Positions 1 to 6,278 of a stretch of DNA of 6,958 bases are shown piece by piece. The position numbers and the translations under genes were made by a program. The DNA comes from an uncultured Gemella sp. (GTDB lineage Bacteria > Bacillota > Bacilli > Staphylococcales > Gemellaceae): assembly GCA_927911745.1 (NCBI GenBank), contig CAKMQF010000147.1, positions 1 through 6,958 of the forward strand, given 5' to 3'. The notes below the pieces were generated by a model that did no database searches, was not told the origin of the DNA, and was given only the letters and a program-made list of their open reading frames with translations. Positions within the stretch are counted from its first letter, which is position 1. The number at the start of each line of letters is the position of its first letter.

Positions 1-73
1 TTTTTTATGGATTTTTAATTAAAATTTATTTAAGAAAATTATATAGTATTTTAAATTGGTGATTTAGAAGATC

Positions 74-116
74 AAATTAAAGAGACCCTACTACTAAAAT
101 AGGGTCTCTTTAGTTT
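74..116 (-). terminator. Intrinsic terminator of the nagA-nagB-nanM operon
   Basis: A perfect inverted repeat AGAGACCCTA (81-90) / TAGGGTCTCT (100-109) encloses a 9-nt loop. The stem extends outward through A/T pairs and one G-T wobble to 74/116, giving about 17 bp. It lies just past the stop codon of the nanM-like gene, where the leftward operon should end. T-rich sequence flanks the stem on both sides, so it may also stop rightward transcription. The flank at 1-73 is AT-rich, and I see no gene or clear promoter in it. Confidence 0.88.
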
Positions 117-119
117 TCA

Positions 120-1154
120 TTATTTTTTAGTTCTATGGATATATGGTTTTCTTTCTGCCGGTTTAATCTCACCCATAATTGAATAAATATTAGTTTCTGT
201 AGCTAATAAAGCATGTCCACAAGGTGCTTCAAAAGGAATTTCTCCTAATTGATACCAGCGGTTTTCTTTTAAGTTGTATACTAATTCTTTTTTATTCCAC
301 TTATAATCACTTACAGGACGTCTGAAGTATGCATCACGATATTTTGCATGATCTTCACCTTGTAATGCTGTTAAATTGAATACAGCATCTTTCCAAACAT
401 CTTTGTTGAAACCACCGATTATTAGCAGTTCATCTTCGTTTAATGGAGCCCAATCAGCACCTAGTAGAGATACTTCTTCGTTATCGATAACTACATCAGC
501 TAGTTGAGTCCATTCTTTTGTTTCTAAGTTTACTTTATATCCATCGTTATAAGTTTCACTAGCCCCACCACCATATACATAAAGTTCATTGTTGTATACA
601 TAGCTAACAGCTTGATTACGTAACTTTCCAGGAAATTCTGAAAACACTTCGAATTTCTTAGTTGCTAAATCATATGCATAAAGTTCATTGTTATTTGATC
701 CGTTGATAGATCCGATACCGAAGTATAGTTTATTGTTGTGAATTTTTGCGATAACATTTTCTACAGTAAGAGGAAGAGTATCGACTACTTCAACTTTTAA
801 TTTATTATCAACAACAGTGAATGCTAATAATTCTGATGATGTTTCAGTTTTATTCGCAATGTAGTATAAGGTATCGTTATATACTGCACTTGGTCCATAT
901 GCTAGAGGATAGTCAAATTGAATTTGATCTAATAATGTTACTCCGTCAGATGTTTCTTCATATAGATATATATCTTTATGATTTACTTTAACTCCACCAT
1001 CTACAGGAAGTCCACCAGGGAAGTTAGCTCCTCCACCAAAGATTAGTTTATTGCCTAATACTCCTTTAACTAATCCTGCTGTACCTATATTATTTTCGTA
1101 GCCTTTTTGAGCCGCTACAGTAGCTATATTTGTCCATTTTAGTTGTGTACTCAT
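120..1154 (-). CDS. nanM: NanM-like cyclically permuted mutarotase / N-acetylneuraminate epimerase (Kelch beta-propeller)
   Basis: The product is 344 residues with Kelch-type blades. Conserved stretches are FGGGANFPGGLPVDGG (about 39-54) followed by HKDIYLY, YVYGGGAS (about 192-199), LLIIGGFN (about 243-250) and MGEIKP (about 327-332). The GGANFP and GEIKP stretches are characteristic of the NanM/permuted-mutarotase family, which interconverts alpha- and beta-Neu5Ac. The ATG at 1154 is preferred over a TTG 12 codons upstream, because AGGGAG lies inside that extension and the MSTQ start is natural. No signal peptide is present, unlike periplasmic E. coli NanM, so the protein is probably cytoplasmic and acts on imported sialic acid. 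It is the last gene of the leftward operon, 118 bp after nagB, with a hairpin and a cre-like site between them. The family call is firm. The exact substrate is inferred from the nag neighbours, and another sugar mutarotase is possible. Confidence 0.85.
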   Translation of the reverse strand: MSTQLKWTNIATVAAQKGYENNIGTAGLVKGVLGNKLIFGGGANFPGGLPVDGGVKVNHKDIYLYEETSDGVTLLDQIQFDYPLAYGPSAVYNDTLYYIANKTETSSELLAFTVVDNKLKVEVVDTLPLTVENVIAKIHNNKLYFGIGSINGSNNNELYAYDLATKKFEVFSEFPGKLRNQAVSYVYNNELYVYGGGASETYNDGYKVNLETKEWTQLADVVIDNEEVSLLGADWAPLNEDELLIIGGFNKDVWKDAVFNLTALQGEDHAKYRDAYFRRPVSDYKWNKKELVYNLKENRWYQLGEIPFEAPCGHALLATETNIYSIMGEIKPAERKPYIHRTKK

Positions 1155-1166
1155 TATTTTATTGTA

Positions 1167-1173
1167 ACTCCCT
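1167..1173 (-). promoter_or_regulatory. Shine-Dalgarno site that sets the nanM start
   Basis: On the minus strand AGGGAGT reads toward the ATG at 1152-1154. The gap of 12-13 nt is longer than usual. It would fall inside the coding region if the in-frame TTG at 1188-1190 were used, so it argues for the ATG. The long spacing may mean modest translation. Confidence 0.6.
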
Positions 1174-1186
1174 ATTATTTTTAAAA

Positions 1187-1200
1187 TCAAACGCTTACAT
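1187..1200 (-). promoter_or_regulatory. Candidate catabolite-responsive element (cre) upstream of nanM
   Basis: The minus strand reads ATGTAAGCGTTTGA. This fits the CcpA consensus TGWAARCGYTWNCA apart from one position near the end (A where C is expected). The site lies between nagB and nanM, inside or just ahead of the nanM leader. CcpA bound here would act as a roadblock to read-through or repress a local promoter during growth on preferred sugars. That role is inferred; the motif match is seen directly. I found no convincing -35/-10 pair beside it. Confidence 0.55.
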
Positions 1201-1216
1201 CGATATATTTTTTAGA

Positions 1217-1264
1217 GTGGGAGGGACCGACTGATGATTTTTCTTAGCCGAGAGCCACTCCCAC
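1217..1264 (-). repeat. GC-rich intergenic hairpin between nagB and nanM
   Basis: Perfect 7-bp arms GTGGGAG (1217-1223) and CTCCCAC (1258-1264) close a stem. It continues imperfectly inward (GGC/GUC, then CGGCU/AGUCG in the minus-strand RNA) to a loop of about 13 nt rich in A. The element is much richer in G and C than its surroundings. On the minus strand it is followed by A-rich rather than T-rich sequence, so it is not a normal terminator for the operon. The plus-strand side has only a weak AACTTTTGTT tail. It could be an mRNA-stabilising or processing element that sets nanM level relative to nagAB, or a dispersed intergenic repeat. Confidence 0.6.
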
Positions 1265-1272
1265 AACTTTTG

Positions 1273-1992
1273 TTACTTAAAGTCTGCTTCTTTGTCTACT
1301 ATTACATATACACTAGGGTGATTTTTTAGAACAGTACAAGGAATATTTTCTGTTATTTCATCACCTGCTACTAAACTTTTAATCGCTTGTTGTTTAGCTT
1401 CACCAAAAGCTAATAAGATTATGTGTTTAGCTTTCATAATGTCTTTTATTCCCATAGTTACTGCTTGTTTTGGTACTAGATTAATATCATTATTAAAGAA
1501 TCTAGAATTTGCTTCTATTGTTTCTTGTTTTAAATCAACAATATGCACCCCAGTATCAAAAGATGTACCTGGTTCATTAAATCCGATGTGACCATTTGAA
1601 CCAACACCTAATAGTTGAACGTCAATATTAGCATCATTAAGTGCTTCTTGGTAAGATTTAAGAGCATCTTCTAAATCTTCAGCACTTGCGTCAGGAACAT
1701 GTGTATTTTCTTTTTCTATATCGATATGATCGAATAGATTAGTTTCCATGAATTTATGATAACTTTCTGGGTGATCATAGCTGATACCTACATATTCATC
1801 TAAATTATAAGATTTTACATTTTTATAGCTAAAATTCCCTGCTTTGTGGTCTGCAATCATTTCTGCGTATAGACCTGTAGGTGATCCACCAGTAGCAAGT
1901 CCTAGTGTTGAATTTTCATTAATTAAACTTTTTAAAATTTTGTACGCTTCTTTTGAAGCTTCTTGTTTAGAATCAAAAACTAAATATTTCAT
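1273..1992 (-). CDS. nagB: Glucosamine-6-phosphate deaminase
   Basis: NagB converts glucosamine-6-phosphate to fructose-6-phosphate and ammonia, feeding amino sugars into glycolysis in the cytoplasm. The 239-residue product matches the short Firmicutes form (E. coli NagB is 266). Visible motifs are the phosphate-binding LATGGSPTGLY (about 32-42), YNLDEYVG with the catalytic-base Asp at about 65, and GVGSNGHIGFNEPG (about 129-142) with His135 and Glu140. Asn133 replaces the Asp of the E. coli enzyme, as is usual in Firmicutes. The ATG at 1992 has AAGGGG 7 nt upstream. Only 18 bp separate it from the nagA stop, so the two genes are surely co-transcribed. The C-terminus is slightly short compared with longer homologues and lacks the allosteric extension. 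The reading frame is intact. Confidence 0.96.
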   Translation of the reverse strand: MKYLVFDSKQEASKEAYKILKSLINENSTLGLATGGSPTGLYAEMIADHKAGNFSYKNVKSYNLDEYVGISYDHPESYHKFMETNLFDHIDIEKENTHVPDASAEDLEDALKSYQEALNDANIDVQLLGVGSNGHIGFNEPGTSFDTGVHIVDLKQETIEANSRFFNNDINLVPKQAVTMGIKDIMKAKHIILLAFGEAKQQAIKSLVAGDEITENIPCTVLKNHPSVYVIVDKEADFK

Positions 1993-2010
1993 AGAATTAC
2001 CCCTTACTTT

Positions 2011-3158
2011 TTAATCTTCTTTTTTATAAACTTCTTCTCCACGGGCGAAAGTTGTTAGTACTTCGTATGTAGGACTAATAACAACAAGGTCAGCATCGTA
2101 GCCAACTTTAATTTTCCCTTTACGATCGGCAAATCCTAGCATTTCTGCTGGGTTTTTTGTACAAGAGTTGATGGCAGCATCTACAGGAACTAAAGCATCC
2201 TCAATTAAGACGCGTAGTCCATCGATAACTCTTAGTGTAGAACCTGCTAAACGCCCGTCATCACGGTGTGCACTACCATCTTCATATATTTCCATATTTT
2301 CTCCACCGAAGATGTAAGAACCACGTCCGCAACCTTTAGCACATAGGGAGTCAGTAATCATAATTCCGTGATCTCGGCCTTTAGCTGTGAAGTATGTATT
2401 TAAAGCATCTGTAGTAGAGTGAATACCGTCGCAGATAATTTCTCCGTAAGCATCACGTGCACGTAGTGCAAATCCTACTTGACCTCCGTCACGGTGATGG
2501 AAACCAACCATTCCGTTATAAACGTGAGTTTGAGAAGTGGCACCATTAGCGAATGCTAGATAACTTTCTTTATAATTACAAGCAGAGTGTCCTAAACTTA
2601 CACGAATTCCTTGGCTTACAAGGTATTTAGTAAGTTTGTAGTCGATGTCTTTTCACAAGCTATAGTGATAAGTCTAATTAGATTTTTACTAGCTGCTTGG
2701 AATTTTTTAAATTGTTCAACACTTGGTGTTTGGATACAACTTAAAGGCTGAGCACCACGTTTTTCTACATCAAGATAAGGACCTTCGAAGTGAATACCTA
2801 AAATTTCGGCACCTTCGTAACCTTCTTCATATACTTTTGCTACATTAGCAACAGCTTTTAGAAGAACTTCTTCAGTTTGTGTAATTGTTGTTGGTAAAAA
2901 TGATGTTACTCCCTCAGAAACGATATTTTTAGTCCAGTTACGAAGCCCCTCTTCGTTAACATCATTTGTATCATAACCATAAGCTCCATGAGTATGAACA
3001 TCTATAAAACCAGGTAAAATACGATTAGATCCGAAATCATAGTCTACTTTATCGAATGCGTCATAATCATAAACAGCAGTAATTTTTTTATCTTCTACTT
3101 CTACAATAAGAGGAAGAAATTGTCCGCTTGACCAAACTTTTTTACTTTTTATTAGCAT
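2011..3158 (-). pseudogene. nagA: N-acetylglucosamine-6-phosphate deacetylase, frameshifted in this sequence
   Basis: NagA removes acetate from GlcNAc-6-P to give GlcN-6-P for NagB. The first frame runs from the ATG at 3158 (AGGGG 7 nt upstream) to a stop at 2616-2618, and carries ILPGFIDVHTHGAYGYD (His55/His57 metal site) and HFEGPYLD (Glu125). The rest lies in another frame down to the stop at 2011 and carries VSLGHSACNY, QTHVYNGM, ICDGIHS and ITDSLCAKG (catalytic Asp). The frames join at GAAAAG (2654-2649). One extra A there gives GAA AAA GAC and a continuous 382-residue protein, a normal NagA length, with its metal-binding and catalytic motifs in place (metal His at about 191 and 212, Asp at about 270). 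Cys168 sits where the family usually has Pro (TIAPE), right beside the break. An ATG at 2511 opens the second part but lacks an evident start signal. Sequencing error or recent inactivation is likelier than two real proteins. Confidence 0.93.
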
Positions 3159-3201
3159 AATAGCACCCCTTTTTTTAAAATATTCTATCTTTAAATTTAA
3201 T

Positions 3202-3233
3202 GTGTTAAATTTCCTTTAAGTTAATTTTAACAC
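3202..3233. promoter_or_regulatory. Inverted repeat overlapping the nagA -10: candidate operator
   Basis: Perfect 8-bp arms GTGTTAAA (3202-3209) and TTTAACAC (3226-3233) are separated by 16 bp, 32 bp in total. The right arm overlaps the nagA -10 (3224-3229) and the left arm falls around or just after the expected transcription start. A repressor bound there would block initiation. It does not look like a GntR-type NagR box, so the regulator is unknown. The arms are AT-rich, so some of the symmetry could be chance. Confidence 0.5.
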
Positions 3234-3253
3234 TTTTTTAATAGATTTGTAAA
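3224..3253 (-). promoter_or_regulatory. Promoter of the nagA-nagB-nanM operon
   Basis: On the minus strand, TTTACA (3253-3248) and TAAAAT (3229-3224) are separated by 18 bp. Each differs from the sigma-A consensus at one position. Transcription would begin near 3217, leaving a leader of about 60 nt before the nagA ATG. The leader contains an A-rich stretch just before the Shine-Dalgarno site. Confidence 0.65.
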
Positions 3254-3376
3254 GTAGAAAAGTAAAAGTTTTCAAAATTAATTTAAAGGTATTTTTGGTG
3301 ATTTTATAAAAAGAGGAATTACAGATTTTTTTAACAGAAAAATTTAAGGTGTTATATCAATGTAGGAGAGCTAATA

Positions 3377-3466
3377 ATGCAATATACAAATTTTTTAATC
3401 GTGATACTTTTTTTAGAATATAATGTCTTAAAAGTACAAAAATTATGTAAACTCATAATAAATTAA
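3377..3466 (+). CDS. Possible 29-residue small ORF of unknown function
   Basis: An ATG at 3377 follows AGGAGAG (3364-3370) at an ideal 6-nt spacing, a far better ribosome site than expected by chance in AT-rich intergenic DNA. The frame reads MQYTNFLIVILFLEYN and then a basic tail ending at TAA (3464-3466). The middle is hydrophobic (FLIVILFL), as in small membrane peptides. A weak TTAACA (3331-3336) / TATATC (3353-3358) pair with a 16-bp spacer could drive it, and a small hairpin (3518-3531) lies downstream. I do not recognise it. It may be a small membrane peptide, a leader peptide, or a chance or decayed ORF. Its length is too short to judge codon use. Confidence 0.3.
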   Translation: MQYTNFLIVILFLEYNVLKVQKLCKLIIN

Positions 3467-3565
3467 AAAATATTTCTAGAATGATAGTTTTCTAAAAATT
3501 ATTTTTATTGATTTTACAGAGAAAAATCTCTTTTATGTAATGATAAAAACATAAGATACTTACTA

Positions 3566-3593
3566 TTGACTTTGATTATAAGAGGAATATAAT
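3566..3593 (+). promoter_or_regulatory. Promoter of kup
   Basis: TTGACT (3566-3571) and a perfect TATAAT (3588-3593) are separated by 16 bp, close to the sigma-A consensus. Initiation near 3600 would give a 5' leader of about 65 nt ending in the AAGAGGA ribosome site at 3652-3658. The 10-mer TATAAGAGGA occurs both in the promoter spacer (3577-3586) and at the ribosome site (3649-3658). Confidence 0.8.
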
Positions 3594-3665
3594 TATATTG
3601 AGAATAAAGTTACTGGTTTTATAGAAGTAATTTTATTTTAACTTATGATATAAGAGGATAAAAAT

Positions 3666-5525
3666 ATGGATAAATCAAGATTAACCTTTCTTGGTGTAAT
3701 AATAACAATAGGAATAATATTTGGTGATATAGGAACTTCGGTTCTTTATGTTATGAAATCATTTGTTCATAGTACTGATGCAACGATGAATGAAAACTTA
3801 GTTCTAGGGTTTATCAGTTTAATATTTTGGGTAATGACCTTACAGACTACGACAAAATATGTAATGATAGCACTGAAGGCTGATAACAAAGGTGAAGGAG
3901 GGGTATTCTCGCTTTTTGCCTTAATAAAAAATAAAACAAGGCGTAGCGTAGCACTTTTGGCGATGATAGGAGGAGCAACACTTCTTGCGGATGGAATAAT
4001 AACACCTGCAATTACGGTAACCTCTGCGGTTGAAGGATTACATGATATTGTTCCATCTATCAATACAAATGATGTAATTGTCTTAGTGCTTATAATCTTT
4101 ATATTTATTTTTTCATTTCAACGTTTTGGAACCAAAAAAATAGGTTCACTCTTTGGACCTATAATGAGTCTGTGGTTTTTATCATTATTATTTTGGGGAG
4201 TGAAATCTATAACTGCTAGTCCAAAAATATTAAAAGCTATAAATCCTAAATATGCACTTCAGTTACTAATCAGTTATCCTGGTGTTTTTGTCCTATTAGG
4301 AGCGGTATTTTTATGTGTATCGGGTGCCGAGGATTTATATGTAGATTTAGGTCACTGTGGTCGAAAAAATGTCAGAATGGCGTGGTTTTCGGTAAAAGTA
4401 TGTTTACTTACGAACTATTTCGGTCAGGCGGCGTATCTGTTATCGACAAATTATAACGTGACAAAAAATCCGTTTTTCGCGATAGTGCCGGATAGTTTTA
4501 TAGTATTTCAAGTAGTACTTGCAACACTTGCTGCGATAATAGCGAGCCAAAGTCTAATTACAGGGTCATTTACGCTAATATCAGAGGCGATAAAATTAAA
4601 TCTCTTCCCGAAATTAATGATTAAGTATCCTACGGAATTAAAAGGTCAGGTTTATGTATCAGCGGTTAATATAATATTATTTATTTGTAGTAGCTGTGTA
4701 GTATTATTCTTCAGAACAAGTAGTAATATGGAAGCTGCGTATGGACTAAGCATTAGTGTAACGATGTTTGTAACGACATTGTTATTAAGCATATATTTAT
4801 ACAAAGTAAAAAACAAAAAAACTTTTGCGCTAATATTCTTATTATTCTTCGGTATAGAGGAACTGTTTTTCCTATATGCAAATAGTTTGAAATTTGTTAA
4901 TGGTGGTTATATAACTGTAATTATTGCCTCATTAATATTTACAATTATGTTTATTTGGTATAAAGGAACAGAAATTAAAGAACGTGAAAGTCAATATTTA
5001 ACTGTAAAAAATTATACGAAACAGTTGTTGAAGTTGAGTGTGGATAAAAGCGTACCGAAATATGCGACAAACCTAGTGTATTTAACAGGTGCTAAACATG
5101 AGGAAGATGTGGATTATGCTGTCTTGTATTCTATTTTGAATAAACAACCTAAACGAGCAAATGTCTATTTCTTCGTTCATATTAATGTTCTAGATGAACC
5201 TTATAGAAGAGAGTATAAAGTTACTAAATTTAGTGATAAGAAAATATTAAAAATAACCTTTAATCTAGGATTTAGAGAAAATCAAAGGGTCAATATGTTT
5301 ATGCGTCAGGTAATCGCAGATTTATTAGAAGATAAAGAGTTAGAACTGCAGCCTACTAAGTACAATTTAAGAGGGAAAGCTGAAACTGTAGGAGATTTTA
5401 GATTCGTCTTGATTGAGGAAGTATTAGGTAACAGTAACGGCTTGTCTTCATTTGATAACTTTATTATGGGATTAAGATTGAAACTGAAAAAAATTACGGT
5501 GACTCCGGAAAATGGTTTGGTTTAG
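3666..5525 (+). CDS. kup: Kup-family potassium uptake protein (C-terminus cut short by an apparent frameshift)
   Basis: Kup (K_trans/HAK family) is a membrane K+ transporter, probably K+/H+ symport. Family motifs are all present: GIIFGDIGTSVLY (about 16-28), KADNKGEGGVFSL (71-83), LLADGIITPAITVTSAVEG (106-124), QRFGTKKIGSLFGPIM (152-167), GAEDLYVDLGHCGRK (220-234) and ASQSLITGSFTLISEAI (293-309). About 12 hydrophobic segments fill residues 8-432, followed by a cytoplasmic domain from about 433. The ATG at 3666 has AAGAGGA 7 nt upstream. The frame closes at TAG 5523-5525 after 619 residues, but the next 80 bp in another frame encode a natural Kup ending. One added A at 5509-5512 (GAAAA to GAAAAA) would give 646 residues. 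The gene is monocistronic, with its own promoter and terminator. The truncated form keeps the whole membrane region and could still function. Confidence 0.95.
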   Translation: MDKSRLTFLGVIITIGIIFGDIGTSVLYVMKSFVHSTDATMNENLVLGFISLIFWVMTLQTTTKYVMIALKADNKGEGGVFSLFALIKNKTRRSVALLAMIGGATLLADGIITPAITVTSAVEGLHDIVPSINTNDVIVLVLIIFIFIFSFQRFGTKKIGSLFGPIMSLWFLSLLFWGVKSITASPKILKAINPKYALQLLISYPGVFVLLGAVFLCVSGAEDLYVDLGHCGRKNVRMAWFSVKVCLLTNYFGQAAYLLSTNYNVTKNPFFAIVPDSFIVFQVVLATLAAIIASQSLITGSFTLISEAIKLNLFPKLMIKYPTELKGQVYVSAVNIILFICSSCVVLFFRTSSNMEAAYGLSISVTMFVTTLLLSIYLYKVKNKKTFALIFLLFFGIEELFFLYANSLKFVNGGYITVIIASLIFTIMFIWYKGTEIKERESQYLTVKNYTKQLLKLSVDKSVPKYATNLVYLTGAKHEEDVDYAVLYSILNKQPKRANVYFFVHINVLDEPYRREYKVTKFSDKKILKITFNLGFRENQRVNMFMRQVIADLLEDKELELQPTKYNLRGKAETVGDFRFVLIEEVLGNSNGLSSFDNFIMGLRLKLKKITVTPENGLV

Positions 5526-5605
5526 ATACGAGTGTTATTACTAAAGAAGCGGTACCTTTAAATGTTGTTCAAAGTACAGTAAAAAAATTAACAAGAATAA
5601 AATAA
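5513..5605 (+). pseudogene. kup: Out-of-frame C-terminal end of Kup
   Basis: Read from TGG at 5513, this frame gives WFGLDTSVITKEAVPLNVV and continues to TAA at 5603-5605, 30 residues. It has no start codon or ribosome site of its own and directly continues the Kup frame after TPEK. To my knowledge, a KWFGLDTS...VPL ending is typical of Kup proteins of lactic-acid-type bacteria. The terminator begins 6 bp after this stop, which is where a gene end is expected. That supports the extended 646-residue product as the real or ancestral one. Confidence 0.8.
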
Positions 5606-5610
5606 GAAAG

Positions 5611-5666
5611 ATCAGACTTAGAAAAGTAGGTGTAATTTTACCTTACTTATTCTGAGTCTGATTTTT
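5611..5666 (+). terminator. Intrinsic terminator of kup
   Basis: ATCAGACT (5611-5618) pairs with AGTCTGAT (5655-5662). The stem continues inward with a wobble and small bulges through AGAA...AAGTA-GGT against ACC-TTACTT-TTCT to a T-rich loop near 5635. TTTT (5663-5666) and a further TTTT at about 5671-5674 follow. The long, nearly paired hairpin sits immediately after the restored kup stop. Confidence 0.9.
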
Positions 5667-5798
5667 ACTGTTTTAAAAAATAATTATTACATTAAGTTTA
5701 CAATATATATTAATAAAAAATCTTTATTTACGTAAACTAACGAATAGGGAGATTGAATCATTATAACCTTTATATAATAAGGTATAAATATAAAAAGA

Positions 5799-5811
5799 GA
5801 TAATAATTATC
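5799..5811. promoter_or_regulatory. Small palindrome upstream of the surface-protein promoter
   Basis: GATAAT-A-ATTATC is a perfect 13-bp palindrome 10 bp ahead of the -35 box. Its position would suit an activator or repressor site, but it is short and AT-rich, so it may be chance. The remaining DNA from 5667 to 5798 is AT-rich with nothing I can identify. Confidence 0.25.
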
Positions 5812-5821
5812 GAGTATTAAA

Positions 5822-5850
5822 TTGACAATTATTTTTCTCGGGTGTATACT
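5822..5850 (+). promoter_or_regulatory. Promoter of the YSIRK surface-protein gene
   Basis: A perfect TTGACA (5822-5827), a 17-bp spacer and TATACT (5845-5850) make an almost ideal sigma-A promoter. The leader is about 45 nt and ends in AGGAGGG (5889-5895), 6 nt before the ATG. Strong transcription and translation are expected, which fits an abundant wall protein. Confidence 0.88.
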
Positions 5851-5901
5851 AAAATTAGGAAAGATATTACATGGTAAGTGTAATTTAGAGGAGGGAAAAT
5901 A

Positions 5902-6252
5902 ATGAAGAAAAATAATAAATTTTCAATTAGAAAGTATAGTATAGGGGTAGTATCAGTTATAATAGGATTATTTATTTTAGCTGGTGCTAATGCGGATGAT
6001 AGGGTTTATGCAGATAATGAAAGTGGACCGACATCGACAATAAATGCTGGATTACCACCGATTTCAACAGTGCCTGAAGGAGGAAATCCAGATGGTGTTG
6101 ATAAAATAGTAGATGGTAATAATAATGTAGTTGATAAGGCGGATCTTTCGAAAGTTCCAACACCGGTAACACCAGGATATTTTGCGATAGAAAAAGGAGC
6201 TCCGGAAGTTTGCGGCGACACCAGATTCAGTAGAGAAAGAAGTTACAGTTGA
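5902..6252 (+). CDS. YSIRK-signal surface protein, N-terminal fragment
   Basis: The start has AGGAGGG 6 nt upstream. Residues 7-22 match the (Y/F)SIRKxxxGxxSxxxG motif of YSIRK signal peptides, which in staphylococci and streptococci direct export of wall-anchored proteins to the division septum. The hydrophobic core spans about 14-29 and a likely cleavage site follows VYA at residue 37. The mature part is rich in Gly, Pro, Asp and Asn (about 38-90), then VPTPVTPGYFAIEKGAPEV begins a repeat unit. After Val103 the frame goes wrong: TTT at 6209-6211 has one T too many, giving a nonsense tail and a stop at 6250-6252. With that T removed the text becomes AATPDSVEKEVTVDLYG, which fits the repeat. 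The real protein is therefore much longer and continues beyond the window. An LPXTG anchor is expected off the right edge but is not seen. Confidence 0.85.
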   Translation: MKKNNKFSIRKYSIGVVSVIIGLFILAGANADDRVYADNESGPTSTINAGLPPISTVPEGGNPDGVDKIVDGNNNVVDKADLSKVPTPVTPGYFAIEKGAPEVCGDTRFSRERSYS

Positions 6253-6278
6253 TTTATATGGAAATAGGTAAAATAAAA
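6154..6278 (+). repeat. Surface-protein repeat unit, copy 1
   Basis: After frame repair this reads VPTPVTPGYFAIEKGAPEV then AATPDSVEKEVTVDLYGNGKI. It aligns with the unit at about 6760-6876, sharing VPxVxxGYFAxxK, a central TP and a V-T-V-x-Y/L-x-x-GKI end. Similarity is at protein level, not an exact DNA repeat. It contains two of the frame lesions. Confidence 0.55.

Larger units (their letters stand above)
3171..3665. other. Divergent nagA-kup intergenic region
   Basis: These 495 bp separate the leftward nag operon from rightward kup. Next to nagA lie the promoter and inverted repeat. The middle holds a possible 29-residue ORF and a weak 5-bp hairpin AGAGA/TCTCT (3518-3531) followed by TTT. 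Next to kup lies a consensus promoter. The remaining DNA is very AT-rich with no recognisable gene, RNA or mobile element. The kup leader is only about 65 nt, too short for a c-di-AMP (ydaO-type) riboswitch, which precedes potassium-transport genes in some Firmicutes. Confidence 0.7.

Noticed and set aside
1155..1190. Upstream TTG start for nanM
   Set aside because: It adds 12 residues (MILKIIGSYNKI) read through the ribosome site and overlapping the cre-like motif; the ATG at 1154 is better placed.
2649..2655. Programmed -1 ribosomal frameshift in nagA
   Set aside because: The site TGT GAA AAG is not a canonical X-XXY-YYZ slippery heptamer, four A residues are too few for transcription slippage, and nagA is not known to use recoding.
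3577..3658. Repeated TATAAGAGGA 10-mer as a regulatory element
   Set aside because: One copy is simply the kup ribosome site and the other lies in the promoter spacer of an AT-rich region; chance is a sufficient explanation.
3594..3665. c-di-AMP (ydaO) riboswitch ahead of kup
   Set aside because: The leader from the likely start site is only about 65 nt, too short for that fold, and I see none of its conserved GGG/GCC elements.
3767..4063. Minus-strand ORF inside kup
   Set aside because: It is an antisense shadow of a strongly conserved Kup coding segment with no ribosome site or family resemblance. The minus-strand ORFs at 5987-6221 and 6527-6955 were rejected for the same reason.
5508..5514. 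Programmed frameshift in kup
   Set aside because: GGA AAA T lacks proper P-site re-pairing and I see no strong structure just downstream at the usual spacing; the terminator hairpin is nearly 100 bases away.
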